Shown piece by piece: positions 33,249-45,351 of a stretch of DNA of 64,000 nt. The position numbers were made by a program, and so were the translations under genes. The notes beneath the pieces are model-generated. The model was given only the letters and a program-made list of their open reading frames with translations. It did not search any database and was not told the origin of the DNA. This DNA is from Thalassia testudinum (Eukaryota; Streptophyta; Magnoliopsida; Alismatales; Hydrocharitaceae): assembly GCA_037157565.1 (NCBI GenBank), contig JAZHRO010000024.1:17180501-17244500 (forward strand), read 5' to 3'. Positions within the stretch are counted from its first letter, which is position 1, and the number at the start of each line of letters is the position of its first letter.

Positions 33249-36200
33249 GAACCCTTGTGGCAACACACGCAGGGGATCGCTCTCTCCTACTTTCTTAGAG
33301 ATCATTCCTCCCTCCAGTTTCCCCTCTTCATCACATCCCTGATTTCACAGCCACCGGCTGTGAAATCCCCGACTTCTCTCCGACCCTCCTCATCGCTAAG
33401 GACCTATAGCACCTGAGGATGACCCTGAAGCCTCGCTAGCAGGTGTTTCACTCCGCTGGAGCTCACCTCCCTCCTTTCTTCCTCCTTAGCCACCGGCTAA
33501 GGACCCATAGGTCCCATTCCTCCTTTTATACTAGTTTACTATTTTGTAGTTAGCTTTAGTGTTAGTTAGATAGATTAGCAATAGAATTAGATATAGAATT
33601 TATTCTAATCACTTGCACATGTTAGAATAGTATTAGGAGTAGATTTAGTTTGGTTTATTTTCCTTCTCACCTCCTCTGATCATCCCAGATCAGAGGGGAA
33701 GTTTTCCCTCAGTTACTGTCCTTGTTTTCTCCCTCTACACATTATTATTTCACTTCTGATTTCCTCAATTGTTTTCCACATTGCACCCACTCATTAAACC
33801 AAATCTCAGATTTGATTGGTTTACAACGTCAGATCTGAGATTAGCATCAACACTCATTTTTAGTGGCTTTCCACTCATCTCATGTTTTGTCACAAAAGCC
33901 CCTGATCTGAGCTTGAATTGGAACCGATTTGCCAAATTTGTTTGATGAAGTCAGATTTCAAGGTTTTAGATGTTTGCGAGCTTTAAATTCCTTGATCTAG
34001 CAAACTAAGTTTATGTTTAGTTGATTCATTGTTTGGCTAGGAATCTGAGGTGATTCTGATATTAGAATTCACCTCAGAGGAGTCATAATCTGATTTGAAT
34101 CTTTATGAGGTTTTCAACGCCTTGATTGCATGATAGGGCTAAGTCAAATCACTTTGGTGATTTGAAGTCCTATCCTATATTCATTAGTTATTTGTTTTTA
34201 GAAGTCTGATTTTCTAACCTAAGGAATTCTCCATATTCCTTTAGGTTTTAGAATTCTGGGATTTGAGTGTGTGTTTTTAAAGTGACTGATTTAACTCATT
34301 CTACATGCTATCTATAGCATTAGAAAGAGATAGACCAGGTTTTTTTTTTTGATCTGATGGGATTTTATTGACAAGGGATCTTGATTTTAAGATGCATTCT
34401 CGAGTGATTTTTCTGTGATTTGTGAGTTGAAACCCTTGTCAGATGGTGTTTATAGTGATTTCTTTGTGTGTTTAAGTCCCAGTCTCATATCAATTTGCTA
34501 CAAGTGCAGCTACATTTCCCCTAAAATCAGCTAAGTAATCCCTGAAATAGTCACTTCAAATTCCTGATCAGGTTGTATATAATCTAATTTGGAATCTATT
34601 TGGCTGGTCCAAGCTATTAGGTAGCTGGATTTAGGTTCTATCCAGTCCCTGTTGCAGTTTTGATTCTCTGAAGTCAGTCTTAACTGCAACAGCAGTCAAG
34701 AATGTCTGAAGAATAATCCAATTGGGTGCAATGGTTGGAGCTTGGCTGCTTTGCTACTGCTTGTGTTACAGCTGCTGTTCCAGCTATTTGCAACAGATTG
34801 TGTTCTGAGAATTCAAGGACATAGCTTAGAATTAAGTCTTGTAATTGGCTGACTTGTGTATAATGATTTATTGAATGTTATACAAGCTTTCATGTATTTT
34901 CAATTCATGTTTAACATCATTTGAGTGCTTGTATCTTTATTTTTTTTATCTTTGTCAACTATCTATAATGTCTAACTGTCCTCATGTCATAATGATATGA
35001 AATTCAAATTGAAATATGTGCTAAATTGTCTGAATCTTTCATATGTCTTGTCTGGAAGTTGTTCAAGGCATTCACTGTCTTTTGAAATCCTTTAGGTCCT
35101 ATTCTAGCCCTTAAGATTCATTTGAAAACCTTTAAAAGGCTTAGGATGGGTGAGATTTAGAATTCAATAAAAATTAGAAAAAAAATCCAAAAAATTAAAA
35201 TAAACATGTCTGATTTTAGAGTAAGTATTTCTTTACATGTGCATCAAGTTTCATGGTAATCAGAACCTCCGACTTGGTAGAATTTGCCAGTTGACGGTTC
35301 TGTATACCATGAAATTCAATAAAATGAACTAAAATTAAAAAGGACAAAAACAATTCTTTTTCCTCATCTATCTCTTTCCTTCTCATCTCCTATTTCTAAC
35401 ATATATATATAAATCATAAAAAGTGAAAAAACCCTAAAAAAGTATTGAAAATCCCTTGTATAATATGTGTATAGGTATATATTTAAGCTATTTAATAAGC
35501 CAACTTAGCTATAATGTAAATTATACATGTTTATAAGATAAATAATTTATGTATATATTGTAGTATGTAAACTAAATATTTAAGTTAGATTATACTATAT
35601 AATCTTAATTATATAACTAATTATTAATTACACTAAAGTATATGTACAATAAGCTATATAAAGTAATAAATACTATAAACAGCCATATTAAGTTATAATC
35701 CTGTATACACATTTATATGTATATAATAAACATATTAATCCTTGTACTTAATTTAATTATATATCTATAGTAAATAATTAATTTATTAAGTTAATAGTTA
35801 AGTTAGTAGTTTAAATTAAAATAAATTAGTAGATTAAGTTAGAACCAAGTTAATCTGTACTGTATAGTTACACTAATGTAGTTTGAGTAAGTTAAGCTAA
35901 TTTAAGTCATTTATAATGTATAATACTATGTAAACTAAATTATACACAAAACAGTCTGAAATTGAATTAGTTAAATGTAAATAAAATAGGAATAAAGCTT
36001 GTAAAATACAATAAAAATATATATTAAATACTTTAACATATTTACTAACTCTTTATAGGGTCATTTAGACCATATATCAACTAATTTATATGTAATTAAG
36101 GAATAAAACCTATAATTCTTTGTGTACAAACAATATACTTTATTGAAATTTGTTATACAGTAAATCTAATTAAAAATCTAAATTAATTGTACAATCAAGA

Positions 36201-36256
36201 AGTACTATGTAAATACTTTATTATCCCATAATTTATTTTTATTTTACAGTAAATTA

Positions 36257-36514
36257 TGGCCCTCGAATTGAGGGCCAAAATCTCAATTTTCTACAATCGC
36301 CGCTGGGAATCCTTCACAGCACAGGCGCTCAGATAGCATCACATCGGTCACGGATAAGCGCCTGTAGCACTTTTTATTGAATTTTTGTTATAGGATGATT
36401 AGTCGTCACGGGCGCCGGGCACTCGAGCAACCAATCATCCTATGTATACTCTGAGCATTCTAATGTGTGTGTGTGGGGCCGGGGGCCTGTGTGTGCGAGG
36501 GCTTGGTTAAGCCC
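36257..36514. other. Cluster of four strong inverted repeats
   Basis: TGGCCCTC/GAGGGCCA with a 5-nt loop (36257-36277); ACAGGCGCT/AGCGCCTGT with a 27-nt loop (36321-36365); ATAGGATGATT/AATCATCCTAT with a 32-nt loop (36390-36443); GGGCTT/AAGCCC with loop GGTT (36499-36514). All stems are perfect. They form a GC-rich island between long AT-rich stretches. Confidence 0.75.
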
Positions 36515-37486
36515 AAATGTGTGCCAAAACATACTTAAGCGGCCTAATTAAGCAATTAAGGTACGCTTAGTAGAGGCCTGGTCCCACCTGGTCTCCGAGT
36601 GCTGTGTATCCCTCAAAAAACGTGCTCGCAAATTAAACAAATTTTTGTTAAGTAAGAGCCTTAATGACACTTTAAACACAGAAGAATGTAAGCTAAAGAA
36701 TGCCTACATGTCAAACAAAGAGAAAAATTACGAAGAGAAGAAGAAGAAACAATGAGATAATTTGGAGAGTAAGAGAGGAAAGGAGTATGTGTATGTATAT
36801 GTTTAATGTATAACAGATATCCGTATAGATAGTATTTGTAATAAATATGTATAAGGTAAATAGTGTGTATATGTATAAGTAGTATAGATATATGTATATA
36901 ACTTCATATTTTTACTGACAGAATAAAATGTCACTGAAGGTGAAATAGATGCCACTATAGACCCTAGTTTCTTTCTTAAGGTTTGTATATAGTTTTTTGG
37001 GGTCCAGCGGCGTTTATATCTATCGCTGTAGCTACTATATATGTTACTGTATATGTTGATATATGAAGTTAAGTAGAGTATGTATTATTAGTTAGTATGG
37101 TATATGTATGAAAGTATTAGCAATATAACTTATAAGTAGATAATTTAAAGTATAGTTATGAAGTGTTTGATGCTTGTTTGTAATTAGTATTTGTAAGCAT
37201 TTTAATTGATTCTTTGTACATAATTAAACCAAGCATTCATTCATTCTTCTTTGTTGGACATAAAATTCCTTTTTGAAATTAAAGAATAATTTTGGACCTA
37301 GAGAGTGATGTATATCAATAACTGCCTCCCAGTGAACGACCTAGAATAAACTAGTAAAAATAGGTAATTAAATAAAATGGATGCGATAATGGTTTGTATT
37401 TCCAACACATACTACAACAACAACGACATTTCGCTTTTTTATATGAACCGTGGACGATCGCACAACAAAAACCATGAACATATTTT

Positions 37487-37504
37487 TGGCGCCGTTGCCG
37501 AGGA
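37487..37504 (+). other. Intact Athila/Tat-type primer-binding site
   Basis: TGGCGCCGTTGCCGAGGA on the plus strand, right after the LTR end. It is the best-preserved copy of this site in the window. Confidence 0.8.
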
Positions 37505-37514
37505 CTGAGAAGGA

Positions 37515-38264
37515 CATGATGAAGGTTTTGAAAGAAATTTCCATACTTCATCTACTTTCATATCAATTAAGCCCACCTTATCCAGTTGACTAGCCACTAT
37601 CTCTAAGTCTCTGCTACTGGATTGGGCTTTGTGTACCCCCGTATGTGAGTGGGAATGTGAGGACTTTCTATTAAACATGCTCATCGAAGCATTATTAATA
37701 GAATTCTCGGCCATACCTTCAAAGAGCTCAAAGGCTGAGTCCTCGTCCTGACACAAGAAATTGTCTCCACAAGTGGCATCTACAAAATTCAGTGTGTCAT
37801 CATGGAGCCCATAATAGAAGATCTGGGCCTGTTGCCAGCGTGGGACACCATGGTGGGGACATTTTCTCAGAAGCTCGTGGAATCTCTCCCAAGCCTCGTG
37901 CATTTGTTCTCTTGAATTCTGGGTGAATGTGGTGATAGCACGTCTTAAGGTGTTAGTGCAGCCGATAGGAAAGTACTTCTTTAGGAACTCATGTTCTAAA
38001 GAAGCCCAAAAGTCTATAGGTGTAGTACGTGCAAGTGTTCTAAACCAAAAGGCAACCTTATCTTTTAATGACAAGGAGAACATTTTCATCAAAAGCGTGT
38101 GCTGATCATGACCTTGCGGACCCAATGAGCAAGATTTTTCAGCTCCTCTAAATGCTAAAAAGGGTCCTCAGAAGTAAGTCCATGGAAGTGAGTAATGAGT
38201 GCTATAATGTTCGGCTTCAGTTTAGCAACACGACCCCCATCGAGATATCTTACCACAGGCATAG
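37515..38264 (-). pseudogene. Athila gag fragment, minus strand
   Basis: The main frame (37439-38125, true gag down to about 37515) aligns by eye with the gag at 27441-28007: MKMFSLSLKDKVAFWF, EFLKKYFPIGCTN, MHEAWERFHELLRKCPHHG, FYYGLHDD and a final DKVGLIDMKVDEV. Upstream of 38125, another frame continues with ALITHFHGLTSEDPF and a stop. The fragment is cut at 38264 by the chromovirus LTR. It faces the opposite way from the adjacent LTR and primer-binding site, so it belongs to another copy or an inverted piece. Confidence 0.8.
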
Positions 38265-40932
38265 TGTAAAGACTCGTTCTATTATGAGTCCTTTAAGACA
38301 TCTGTTCTATCTGTCAGATGTCTGGTCAGACGTTTGGACCCCTTCCTAGACATCTGGAAATTGAAAATTTGATACGTAACTTCACGTCTACGCATGGGCT
38401 GTGCGTAGACAGTGCCGCTCCTTTCTCTTTCCCTCTTCTCTCCTCCACCCGAACCCCAGCACACCCTTATAAAACCCCTCTCCCCCTTCCTCTCTTCCCC
38501 ACTTCACCACAACCACCTTCCTTTCTCTCCACTACAGCGAGAGGGGCAAGCACGAGAGAGGGCTGAAAAGCGAGGGACGAGGAGGAGAGGCGGCGTGAGG
38601 AGAGGAGAAAGAGCTTGAGCTCGCGAGCTCGTGGGAGCTCGCCGGAGGGTGCGCGGCCGGAGTGGCGCATGCAAGAGGAGGAGCACGTCAGGGGAGACGT
38701 CCCCGACACTTGCTGCAGCCGGAGCTACAGGCGAGGAGGCAAGGCCGCAACTGCGCGTGGCGAGGAGGAGCAGAAGGTAGTTCTGGTTATGGGATTTTCC
38801 CAGAATCAGACGTCTGGCATACCGTCTAGACGACGGGTTGGACGTCTGGTGACAACACCGGATGTCTGAAAGTAGTGTTCCACGAAGGTACAACCCTCTT
38901 GTTGTTACGGCCATGCAGGCCACACTGCCACTACGATATGCGTAGCTAAATGTAGAAGATACATTATGACGTTTGCAGGGATAGCTTCGGGAAGGCGCGA
39001 GGCACACCCTCCCACGCGTCTCGGACGACTGGACAGCTTACCAGACGACTGGAAGCATTCCTAGACAACTGGAGGAGAGGTCAAACATCTGGAGTTGGGT
39101 CCAGACAGTCAAGAAGGGGTTCAGGACATCTGAAGTTGACGCAGGGACCCGAGGTGAGACTTTGGTTACTTTTATGACATCCGGACCTTGTGCCAGACGT
39201 CTGATTTAGGTATGTAGTCTTGTTTTTGACTCGTTTAGGGTCTGTTTGAGGTTCGTTTTACGCAAACAAGATATCGATGTTTTCCTTGTGAGTTCCTCTA
39301 CTTGTTAGAAGGCCTTTTATGCTGTTCTGAATGTTCCATTGTGGTATGTTCCTCGGTATAGGACTTCGATCGGTTGTAGGATCGGGGCTTGTTTAAGTAT
39401 GTGAGCCTACCATTCGAGCCACCAATACTCCCAGATTGTCTGGTAGAGTGGTTTTCCCCTATTTTAATTATAAAAACCTGAATGCATATGTGAAATGGGA
39501 TAACTAGAAACCTAGGATGTGGCATGAATCCTAGGACGAGAAGTACTTGCACTGTTTGTATGCATGTTTGAAATTGCAGTCTTAAATGAATGAATAGAAA
39601 TGTGAACAACTGCCTGTTAATAAACAAGTGCTGCATGAGAAATATGAAATGCCTGTGCTAGTTAAACAATTACCTGTGACATTACTTGTTGTATATGTTA
39701 AATGATGGAAATATGAGCTTCATGTGTACAATCTGAGAATGGAACTGTGAATGATGAAACCTGGTATGGAATGACATGGGGAATGTGAGCATGAACCCTA
39801 CGGGGAATTAGGAGTAGAGCTCCTATGGATAAATGAAATGGATCTAAAAATGTGAGTGGGAAGTGTGCTGGCCCTTGACTACGTGGTACCAAGGAGAGCG
39901 ACTATCCCCTGTTTAGTGTAGAGTGGAGCTAGCCGCCCTTGGGTTGGGACCCAGGGTTAGGATTGGCCACTCTACATCGACTTCTTTGGCCCTCGCGTAC
40001 ACTGTACCGGGGAGAGCTACTAGTGTAGGGAGAGAGCTAGCCACCCTACACCATCTTGTTAGGCCCACTAGGCAAACCGAGGTAGTCAGATGAGGGTGTG
40101 TGGACTGTGGAGGGGCGAGACCCCTATTTAGTTCTGAGGGGCTAGACCCATGTTACTGAGAGGGCTAGGCCTTATACTGTTCCGTGCTGTACTTTGGGCG
40201 TACCCGCTAGCGGAAACGACTGACCACGTGCCAGTGTGGGGTAGCTACCCGTGCACTTATCGCACGTGCCGTAATCACCGCTACGTCTGTAAATGACCTT
40301 AGAATGGTTGACGGGTGTAGGATCACCACGGGGGACTCTCCTGGCCAGGAGAGCACCACGTGTGCCTTCTACTCTTCGTAAAAGACTGCAATCAAGATCA
40401 TTCCCACGAGGAACATACGAGATCAAGAAAGATATATGAAAAGTAAACCAATGGGTGAAAAGGAATAACTATAAAATAAAATAATTGGAAAAGATAAATT
40501 ACCTGTTAGCTTCTACTGCTTTAGTTAGTTGGTTACCACTCTACTCAACGTTCGCTGACTCCATTTTACTCATACCCCTTTACAGGTCCAGGAGTTGAGC
40601 AGCCCAAGTCACCAGCTGCAGAGGGTGCTAGGCCCAATTGAGCCTAGCCATAGTTTCCTGTTGTTGTACTTCCTTTTGTTGTGTGTTCAGATTGTTGTTA
40701 CTGTTTCTGTTTATGTACTTTGTTTTTGCTTTACTATTGTGGTGGTGATATGTACTATTAGTAGTTTTTACTTCCTTACTACTTGTACTCTTTTACTGTT
40801 AGTTACTTAGCATAGTGAATGTGATTTACTTTCCTGCTTTTTGGTTATTTCTTGTTGGACGACTGGGTCTTGGGATTAGTCGAGTCAAGTCGGTCTTGGG
40901 TCCTGTAGGGATTCGAGAACCAGGTCATAACA
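38265..40932 (+). repeat. 5' LTR of the chromovirus
   Basis: It starts TGTAAAGACTCG and ends GGTCATAACA. U3 is only about 200 bp and holds AGACGTCT-type palindromes at about 38300-38360, just upstream of the TATA box. Further copies lie in R/U5 at 38810-39215. CTCTCCTGGCCAGGAGAG, a perfect palindrome, is at 40336-40353. Relatives are at 45954, 47635 (inverted), 50702 (inverted) and 55588. Confidence 0.92.
38468..38474 (+). promoter_or_regulatory. TATA box of the chromovirus 5' LTR
   Basis: CCCTTATAAAACCCC. The same site is at 46121-46127 in the 3' LTR and, slightly changed, at 55779-55784 and on the minus strand at 52217-52223. Confidence 0.75.
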
Positions 40933-40935
40933 AGA

Positions 40936-40950
40936 TGGCATCAGAGCAAG
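40936..40950 (+). other. Primer-binding site for initiator Met-tRNA
   Basis: TGGCATCAGAGCAAG, three bases after the LTR end; the usual form TGGTATCAGAGC is seen at 58276. Confidence 0.85.
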
Positions 40951-41115
40951 GTCGTCCCGAGAAATGAACCAACTAGCTTAAGAATAACCAATTCACGGGC
41001 ATGTAACTAGAGTAACCACCACAACGTACCGCTTGACATATGTTCTGAGTTCCTTCGCTGAAGTCTGTTAGAGATGACTTCGTTTTGTTCTGCCTTCTGC
41101 GTCTCCTTGCAGGAG

Positions 41116-42372
41116 ATGCCTCGATGTGGAGTCCTTAAGGTGGGCCGCGGATGCGGCCGTGGACGAGGTCAGAGGGGTGGGCGTGCCAGGCTCGAGGTGC
41201 CAGTTGACCAACCACTTCTCTTAGGTGTTCAGGCCCAGGCCCAGTTGATACGAGACATAGTACGAGAGGAGCTCCACCCGCCTCCACGGGCGCCTCTCCT
41301 TGGGGATATGGAGGGGGAGTCCTCTGTGGGGCTGAGAGACTGACGCAGCGCTAGACGAGGGGGAGGGGGTGGTCCTCCACTGCCCCCACTGCACTCTAAC
41401 ACTTTTGAGCATGAGCCCTCCCTGCCTAGAGGTGTGCCCGTTCCCCCACTACAGCTGCACTATGAGCTTTTCGGACAGTTACGGAAGCTGAAGCCCCCCT
41501 CTTTCAAGGGGGATGAGGACCCGTCTAAGGCAGAGGACTGGCTGGAGCAGATTGAGAAGGTGTTTGACACCCTTCGCCCCCCTACGGAGTGCCACGTGGC
41601 CTTTGCCACTTACCAGCTGGAGAGTGCGGCACACAGGTGGTGGAGGGCAGTCAAAGGCCAGGAGAGGGGAGAGCCGACATGGGACCAGTTCGTGACCCTC
41701 TTCTGCAAGCAGTACTTCCCGCAGACTTGGCAGGACCAGAGGAGGCGGGAGTTCCACACTCTCCTCCAAGGGACGATGACTGTTAGCACGTACCGCACGC
41801 GCTTCCTAAAGCTGTCATATTTTGCTGCGACAGCTGTAGCTACTAAGGAGGAGCGCCTGTGGAGGTTCACTGAGGGGCTCCAACCTGCCATTCGGGGGTA
41901 TGTCAAACCCCTGAAGCTGCCCACCTTCTCGAGAGTGGTGGAGGCAGCTATGACATACAAGGAGACCAACCCAGTCGCACGAGACACTGACAGCGGACGG
42001 AAGAGGCCCTACCAGCCAGAGTACTCACAGGGCCGATGAGAGAGGAGGCATGCGGTACCCGTAAGAGAGTTGTCTCGTTTTGTGGGGCCATTTGTGTCCT
42101 TTGGGGGCCCCCGATAGAGGCCAGCTGTCAGCACTGGACCCCCGCTCAGCCGTTAGCAAGGACCTACCGAGGGTGGGAGTCGAGTTCCCCTCTTCTACCA
42201 GTGTGGCCAGTCGGGCCACATCATGAGGGACTGCCCGTCTAGGGCTAGAGCGCAGCAGATGCTCCCTACACCGAGCACTGGAGGCCAAGCAGGTGGTCGT
42301 GGTTTCCAGGCACGTGGGGGAGGACAGCAGTCGCGGTGAGGGTACCGACCAGCGGCTACCCATCCGACACAG
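41116..42372 (+). pseudogene. Chromovirus gag with zinc knuckle
   Basis: The ATG at 41116 opens an Arg/Gly-rich start. The capsid-like domain (41434-42036) contains PPSFKGDEDPSKAEDWLEQIEKVF, ESAAHRWWRAV, FCKQYFPQ and LSYFAATAVATKEERLWRFTEGL. The knuckle at about 42193-42234 reads FYQCGQSGHIMRDC, where the first Cys of CCHC has become Phe. Premature stops are at 41341 and 42337 (TGA), 42037 (TGA), 42115 and 42154 (TAG), with no frameshift. Cys replaces Arg twice near the start, as expected from CpG decay. Confidence 0.88.
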
Positions 42373-43830
42373 AGTGTGGCTACTTCTTCTGCATCGAGAG
42401 CTAAGGGGCGTATCAACGTCCTGACCCACAGAGACACCAGGGCATTGGGTTCAGTGGTGGCAGGTATGGTTACAGTTTCCGGCAGATTAGTTTACGTACC
42501 TTTTGATTCCGGAGCCACACACTCGTTTGTTGCTGCGAGTTTTGCTGTCAGTTTAGGACAGGACTGCGTGTTGTTAGAGGATCCATTTGTGATCAGAGGT
42601 CCGGGTGGTCAGTTGTTTGTAGCTGAGGAGGTCTACATAGACTGTGAAGTCAGTATTGGGGGACACAGCCTCCCCACTGACCTGATCGTGATACCGATGG
42701 AGGATTTTGGCATTATTCTGGGGATGGATTGGCTGTCCACTTACCACGCCTTGGTGGACTATTTTGAGAAGATCGTCTTCTCCATACCGGAGATGCCTTC
42801 TTTTGAGTTTCACAGACAACCGGTGGACGAAGGTTTCAGGTGCATTTCTGCATTTCGGGCAGCGAGACTTTTGGGCCAGGGGTGTGAGGGCTTTTTAGCT
42901 TGTGTAGTTGCAAAGCCCAACCCCGTGGCAGACTTTCAGAGCATCCCGATGGTCAGAGAGTACTCCGATGTGTTTCCAGAGGAGCTTCCAGGACTACCTC
43001 CTGAGCGTGAGATCGAATTTGAGATCTCACTAGTACCGGGGACCAACCCTATTTCTACGGCACCGTACCAGATGGCACCACTTGAGTTGCGAGAGCTCAG
43101 GTCACAGCTGCAAGACCTATTGGAAAAGGGCTTTGTGAGGCCCAGTGCATCCTCGTGGGGAGCCCCGGTGTTATTTGTGAAGAAGAAAAATGGTTCCCTT
43201 TATCTTTGTGTCGACTATAGACAACTGAATAGGATCACCATCAAGAATAGGTATCCACTGCCAAGGATTGATGATCTGTTTGACCAGTTACGAGGTGCCA
43301 CGGTATTCTCCAAGATAGATTTGATATCAGGTTACCACAAGTTGAGGATCAGGGAGACCGACATCTCCAAGATAGCTTTCTGCACCCGGTACGGACACTA
43401 CAAGTTTTTGGTCATGCCGTTTGGGCTGTCCAACTCCCCCGCTGCCTTCATGGATTTGATGAAACGGGTGTTCAGACTGTATCTGGATCAGTTTGTGGTG
43501 GTATTTATTGATGACGTGCTCGTTTACTCGCGGGATCAGGCACAGCATGGACAGCACTTGCAGATGGTTCTGGACACTTTGAGACGACGCAGGCTGTATG
43601 CCAAATACAACAAGTGTGAGTTTTGGTTGAGGCAAGTGACCTTCTTGGGTCATGTGATTTCAAGGGATGGCTTGGCTGTGGATCTAGCCAAGGTAGAGGC
43701 AGTACTCAAGTGGGAGAGGCCACATACAGTGACAGAGATACGTAGTTTCTTGGGACTAGTAGGTTAATACCGGTGGTTTATCAGGGGTTTCTCGCAGATT
43801 GCGCATTCTATGTCTCAGTTGACATAGAAG
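42373..43830 (+). pseudogene. Chromovirus protease and reverse transcriptase
   Basis: The protease active site is [12 protein letters not shown] near 42498-42533, and IILGMDWL is the second conserved box. RT follows: [72 protein letters not shown] with the first catalytic Asp, [19 protein letters not shown], and [11 protein letters not shown] with the other two. [10 protein letters not shown] and IRSFLGLVG end the domain. TAA at 43765 replaces a Tyr codon and TAG at 43825 follows; otherwise the frame is open for 463 codons, the longest chromovirus piece. Confidence 0.93.
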
Positions 43831-44382
43831 GACGTGCCCTTTGCGTGGACAGACACTTGTGAGGCATGTTTTCAGGAGTTGAAGAAGAGGCTGACTTCGG
43901 CTCCTGTGCTTACCATCCCAGATAGAGGTGGTGGTTTTGTTGTCTACACGGACACTTCGTTGCAGGGGTTAGGGAGTGTGCTCATGCAGTGTGGTCACAT
44001 TGTCACTTACGCTTCGCGGAAACTGAAGCCCCATGAGCATAACTACCCTACCCACGACTTAGAGCTGGCAACTTTGGTCTTCGCGCTGAAGACATGGAGG
44101 CACTACCTTTATGGTTAGACCTTTGAGATTTTTACGAATCATAAGAGCCTCAGGATTTTGTTTGATTAGAAGGAGCTTAACATGAGACAACGACGTTGGT
44201 TGGAGCTCCTGAAGGATTATGACTGCAGCATCTCCTACCATCCGGGGAAGGCCAACGTGGTGGTTGACATCTTGAGCCAGAAGGCACCTGCCCACTTGGC
44301 CAGTTTACAGGCATAGAGTTGGATACTTATGGAGGAGTTGGGCAGTTGGTGACCCCTAGAGTTACAAGGGCATTGTAGGGCA
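43831..44382 (+). pseudogene. Chromovirus RNase H
   Basis: [24 protein letters not shown] leads into [17 protein letters not shown] (first Asp; the next usual Ala is Thr), [24 protein letters not shown] (Glu), and FTNHKSLRILF, where Asn stands at the usual Asp. Stops: TAG 44116, 44167 and 44314, TGA 44350. [25 protein letters not shown] is the closing motif. Confidence 0.88.
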
Positions 44383-45351
44383 GTGACAGTGACACGACAG
44401 ACGAGACCAGAGCTGATAGACCGCATCATCACAGGACAGATGACAGATACATACCTGCAGTCGTTGCGAGACAAAGTACTGTCGGGGGACCCAAGAGACT
44501 TCTCTTTTACAGACGAGGTGCTGCGCATGAGGGGACGTTCGTGCATTCCCAGAGACGAGGAGTTGTTGAGAGAGCTCCTGACTGAGGCACACGGGTCCAA
44601 GTTCACTATACATCAGGGGAACACGAAGATGTATCATGATCTGGGATGTGACTTTTGGTGGAGAGGGATGAAGCGGGATGTAGGTGAGTTCGTGCAGCAG
44701 TGTTTGGTGTGCCAGCAGGTGAAGACCGAACATCAGAGGCCTGTAGGGCTGTTGCAACCACTTCTTGTGCCAAAGTGGAAGTGGGAGAGCATCACCATGG
44801 ACTTGGTGGTGGGCTTACCCGTTACCTAGCGAGGACACGACGCAGTCTGGGTGATTGTAGACAGATTGACGAAGACGGCACGTTTCTTGCCGATCCGAGT
44901 AACCTTGGGACCAGCGTAGTTGGCAGAGAGGTGTATTCGTGATGTGGTACGTCTACACGGAGTTCCACGTGAGATTGTATCTGACCAAGATACCCGTTTT
45001 ACTTCCCAATTTTGGGCTGAGTTTCAGCAAGCCTTGGGGACACAGTTGAGGTTCAGTACAGCATACCACCCCCAAACAAATGGACAGTTAGAGTGCACGA
45101 TACAGACACTTGAGGACCTTTTACGCACCTGTGTACTGGATTGGAGGGGCTCTTGGGAGGAGCACTTACCCTTGGCAGAGTTCGCATATAATAACAGTTA
45201 TCACTCGAGTATCGGCATGGCACCCTACGAGGCTCTATACGGATGGAGGTGTACTGCACCCTTGAGTTGTGTTGAGGTGGGGACCAAGTGGGAGGTTGGC
45301 CCCAGGCTGATCCGGCAGAGTCAGGAGGTGATAGACCAGATTCACAGGTGA
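44383..45351 (+). pseudogene. Chromovirus integrase
   Basis: The zinc-binding region has KFTIHQGNTKMYHDL (His) and CLVCQQVK (Cys pair). The core follows: WESITMDLVVGLPVT with the first Asp, WVIVDRLTKTARF, IVSDQDTRFTSQFW with the second, and FSTAYHPQTNGQLECTIQTLEDLLRTC with the Glu. The usual SER after NGQ is LEC. TAG stops at 44827 and 44917 and TGA at 45349 interrupt it; the phase is unchanged throughout. Confidence 0.9.

Larger units (their letters stand above)
32458..37480 (+). repeat. Large LTR, Athila/Tat type, plus orientation
   Basis: It begins TGATGAGTGGCTACTC at 32458 and ends CCATGAACA at 37480, six bases before a canonical primer-binding site. The layout parallels the Athila LTRs: U3 of 0.8 kb, TATTTAAG at 33242, then a CT-rich transcribed start and a long R/U5. 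Length is about 5.0 kb, within the range for Athila/Tat/Ogre LTRs. The right 2 kb is very AT-rich except for a hairpin cluster at 36257-36514. The 5' border is inferred from TG and the position of the TATA box; no partner LTR or target duplication was found. Confidence 0.6.
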
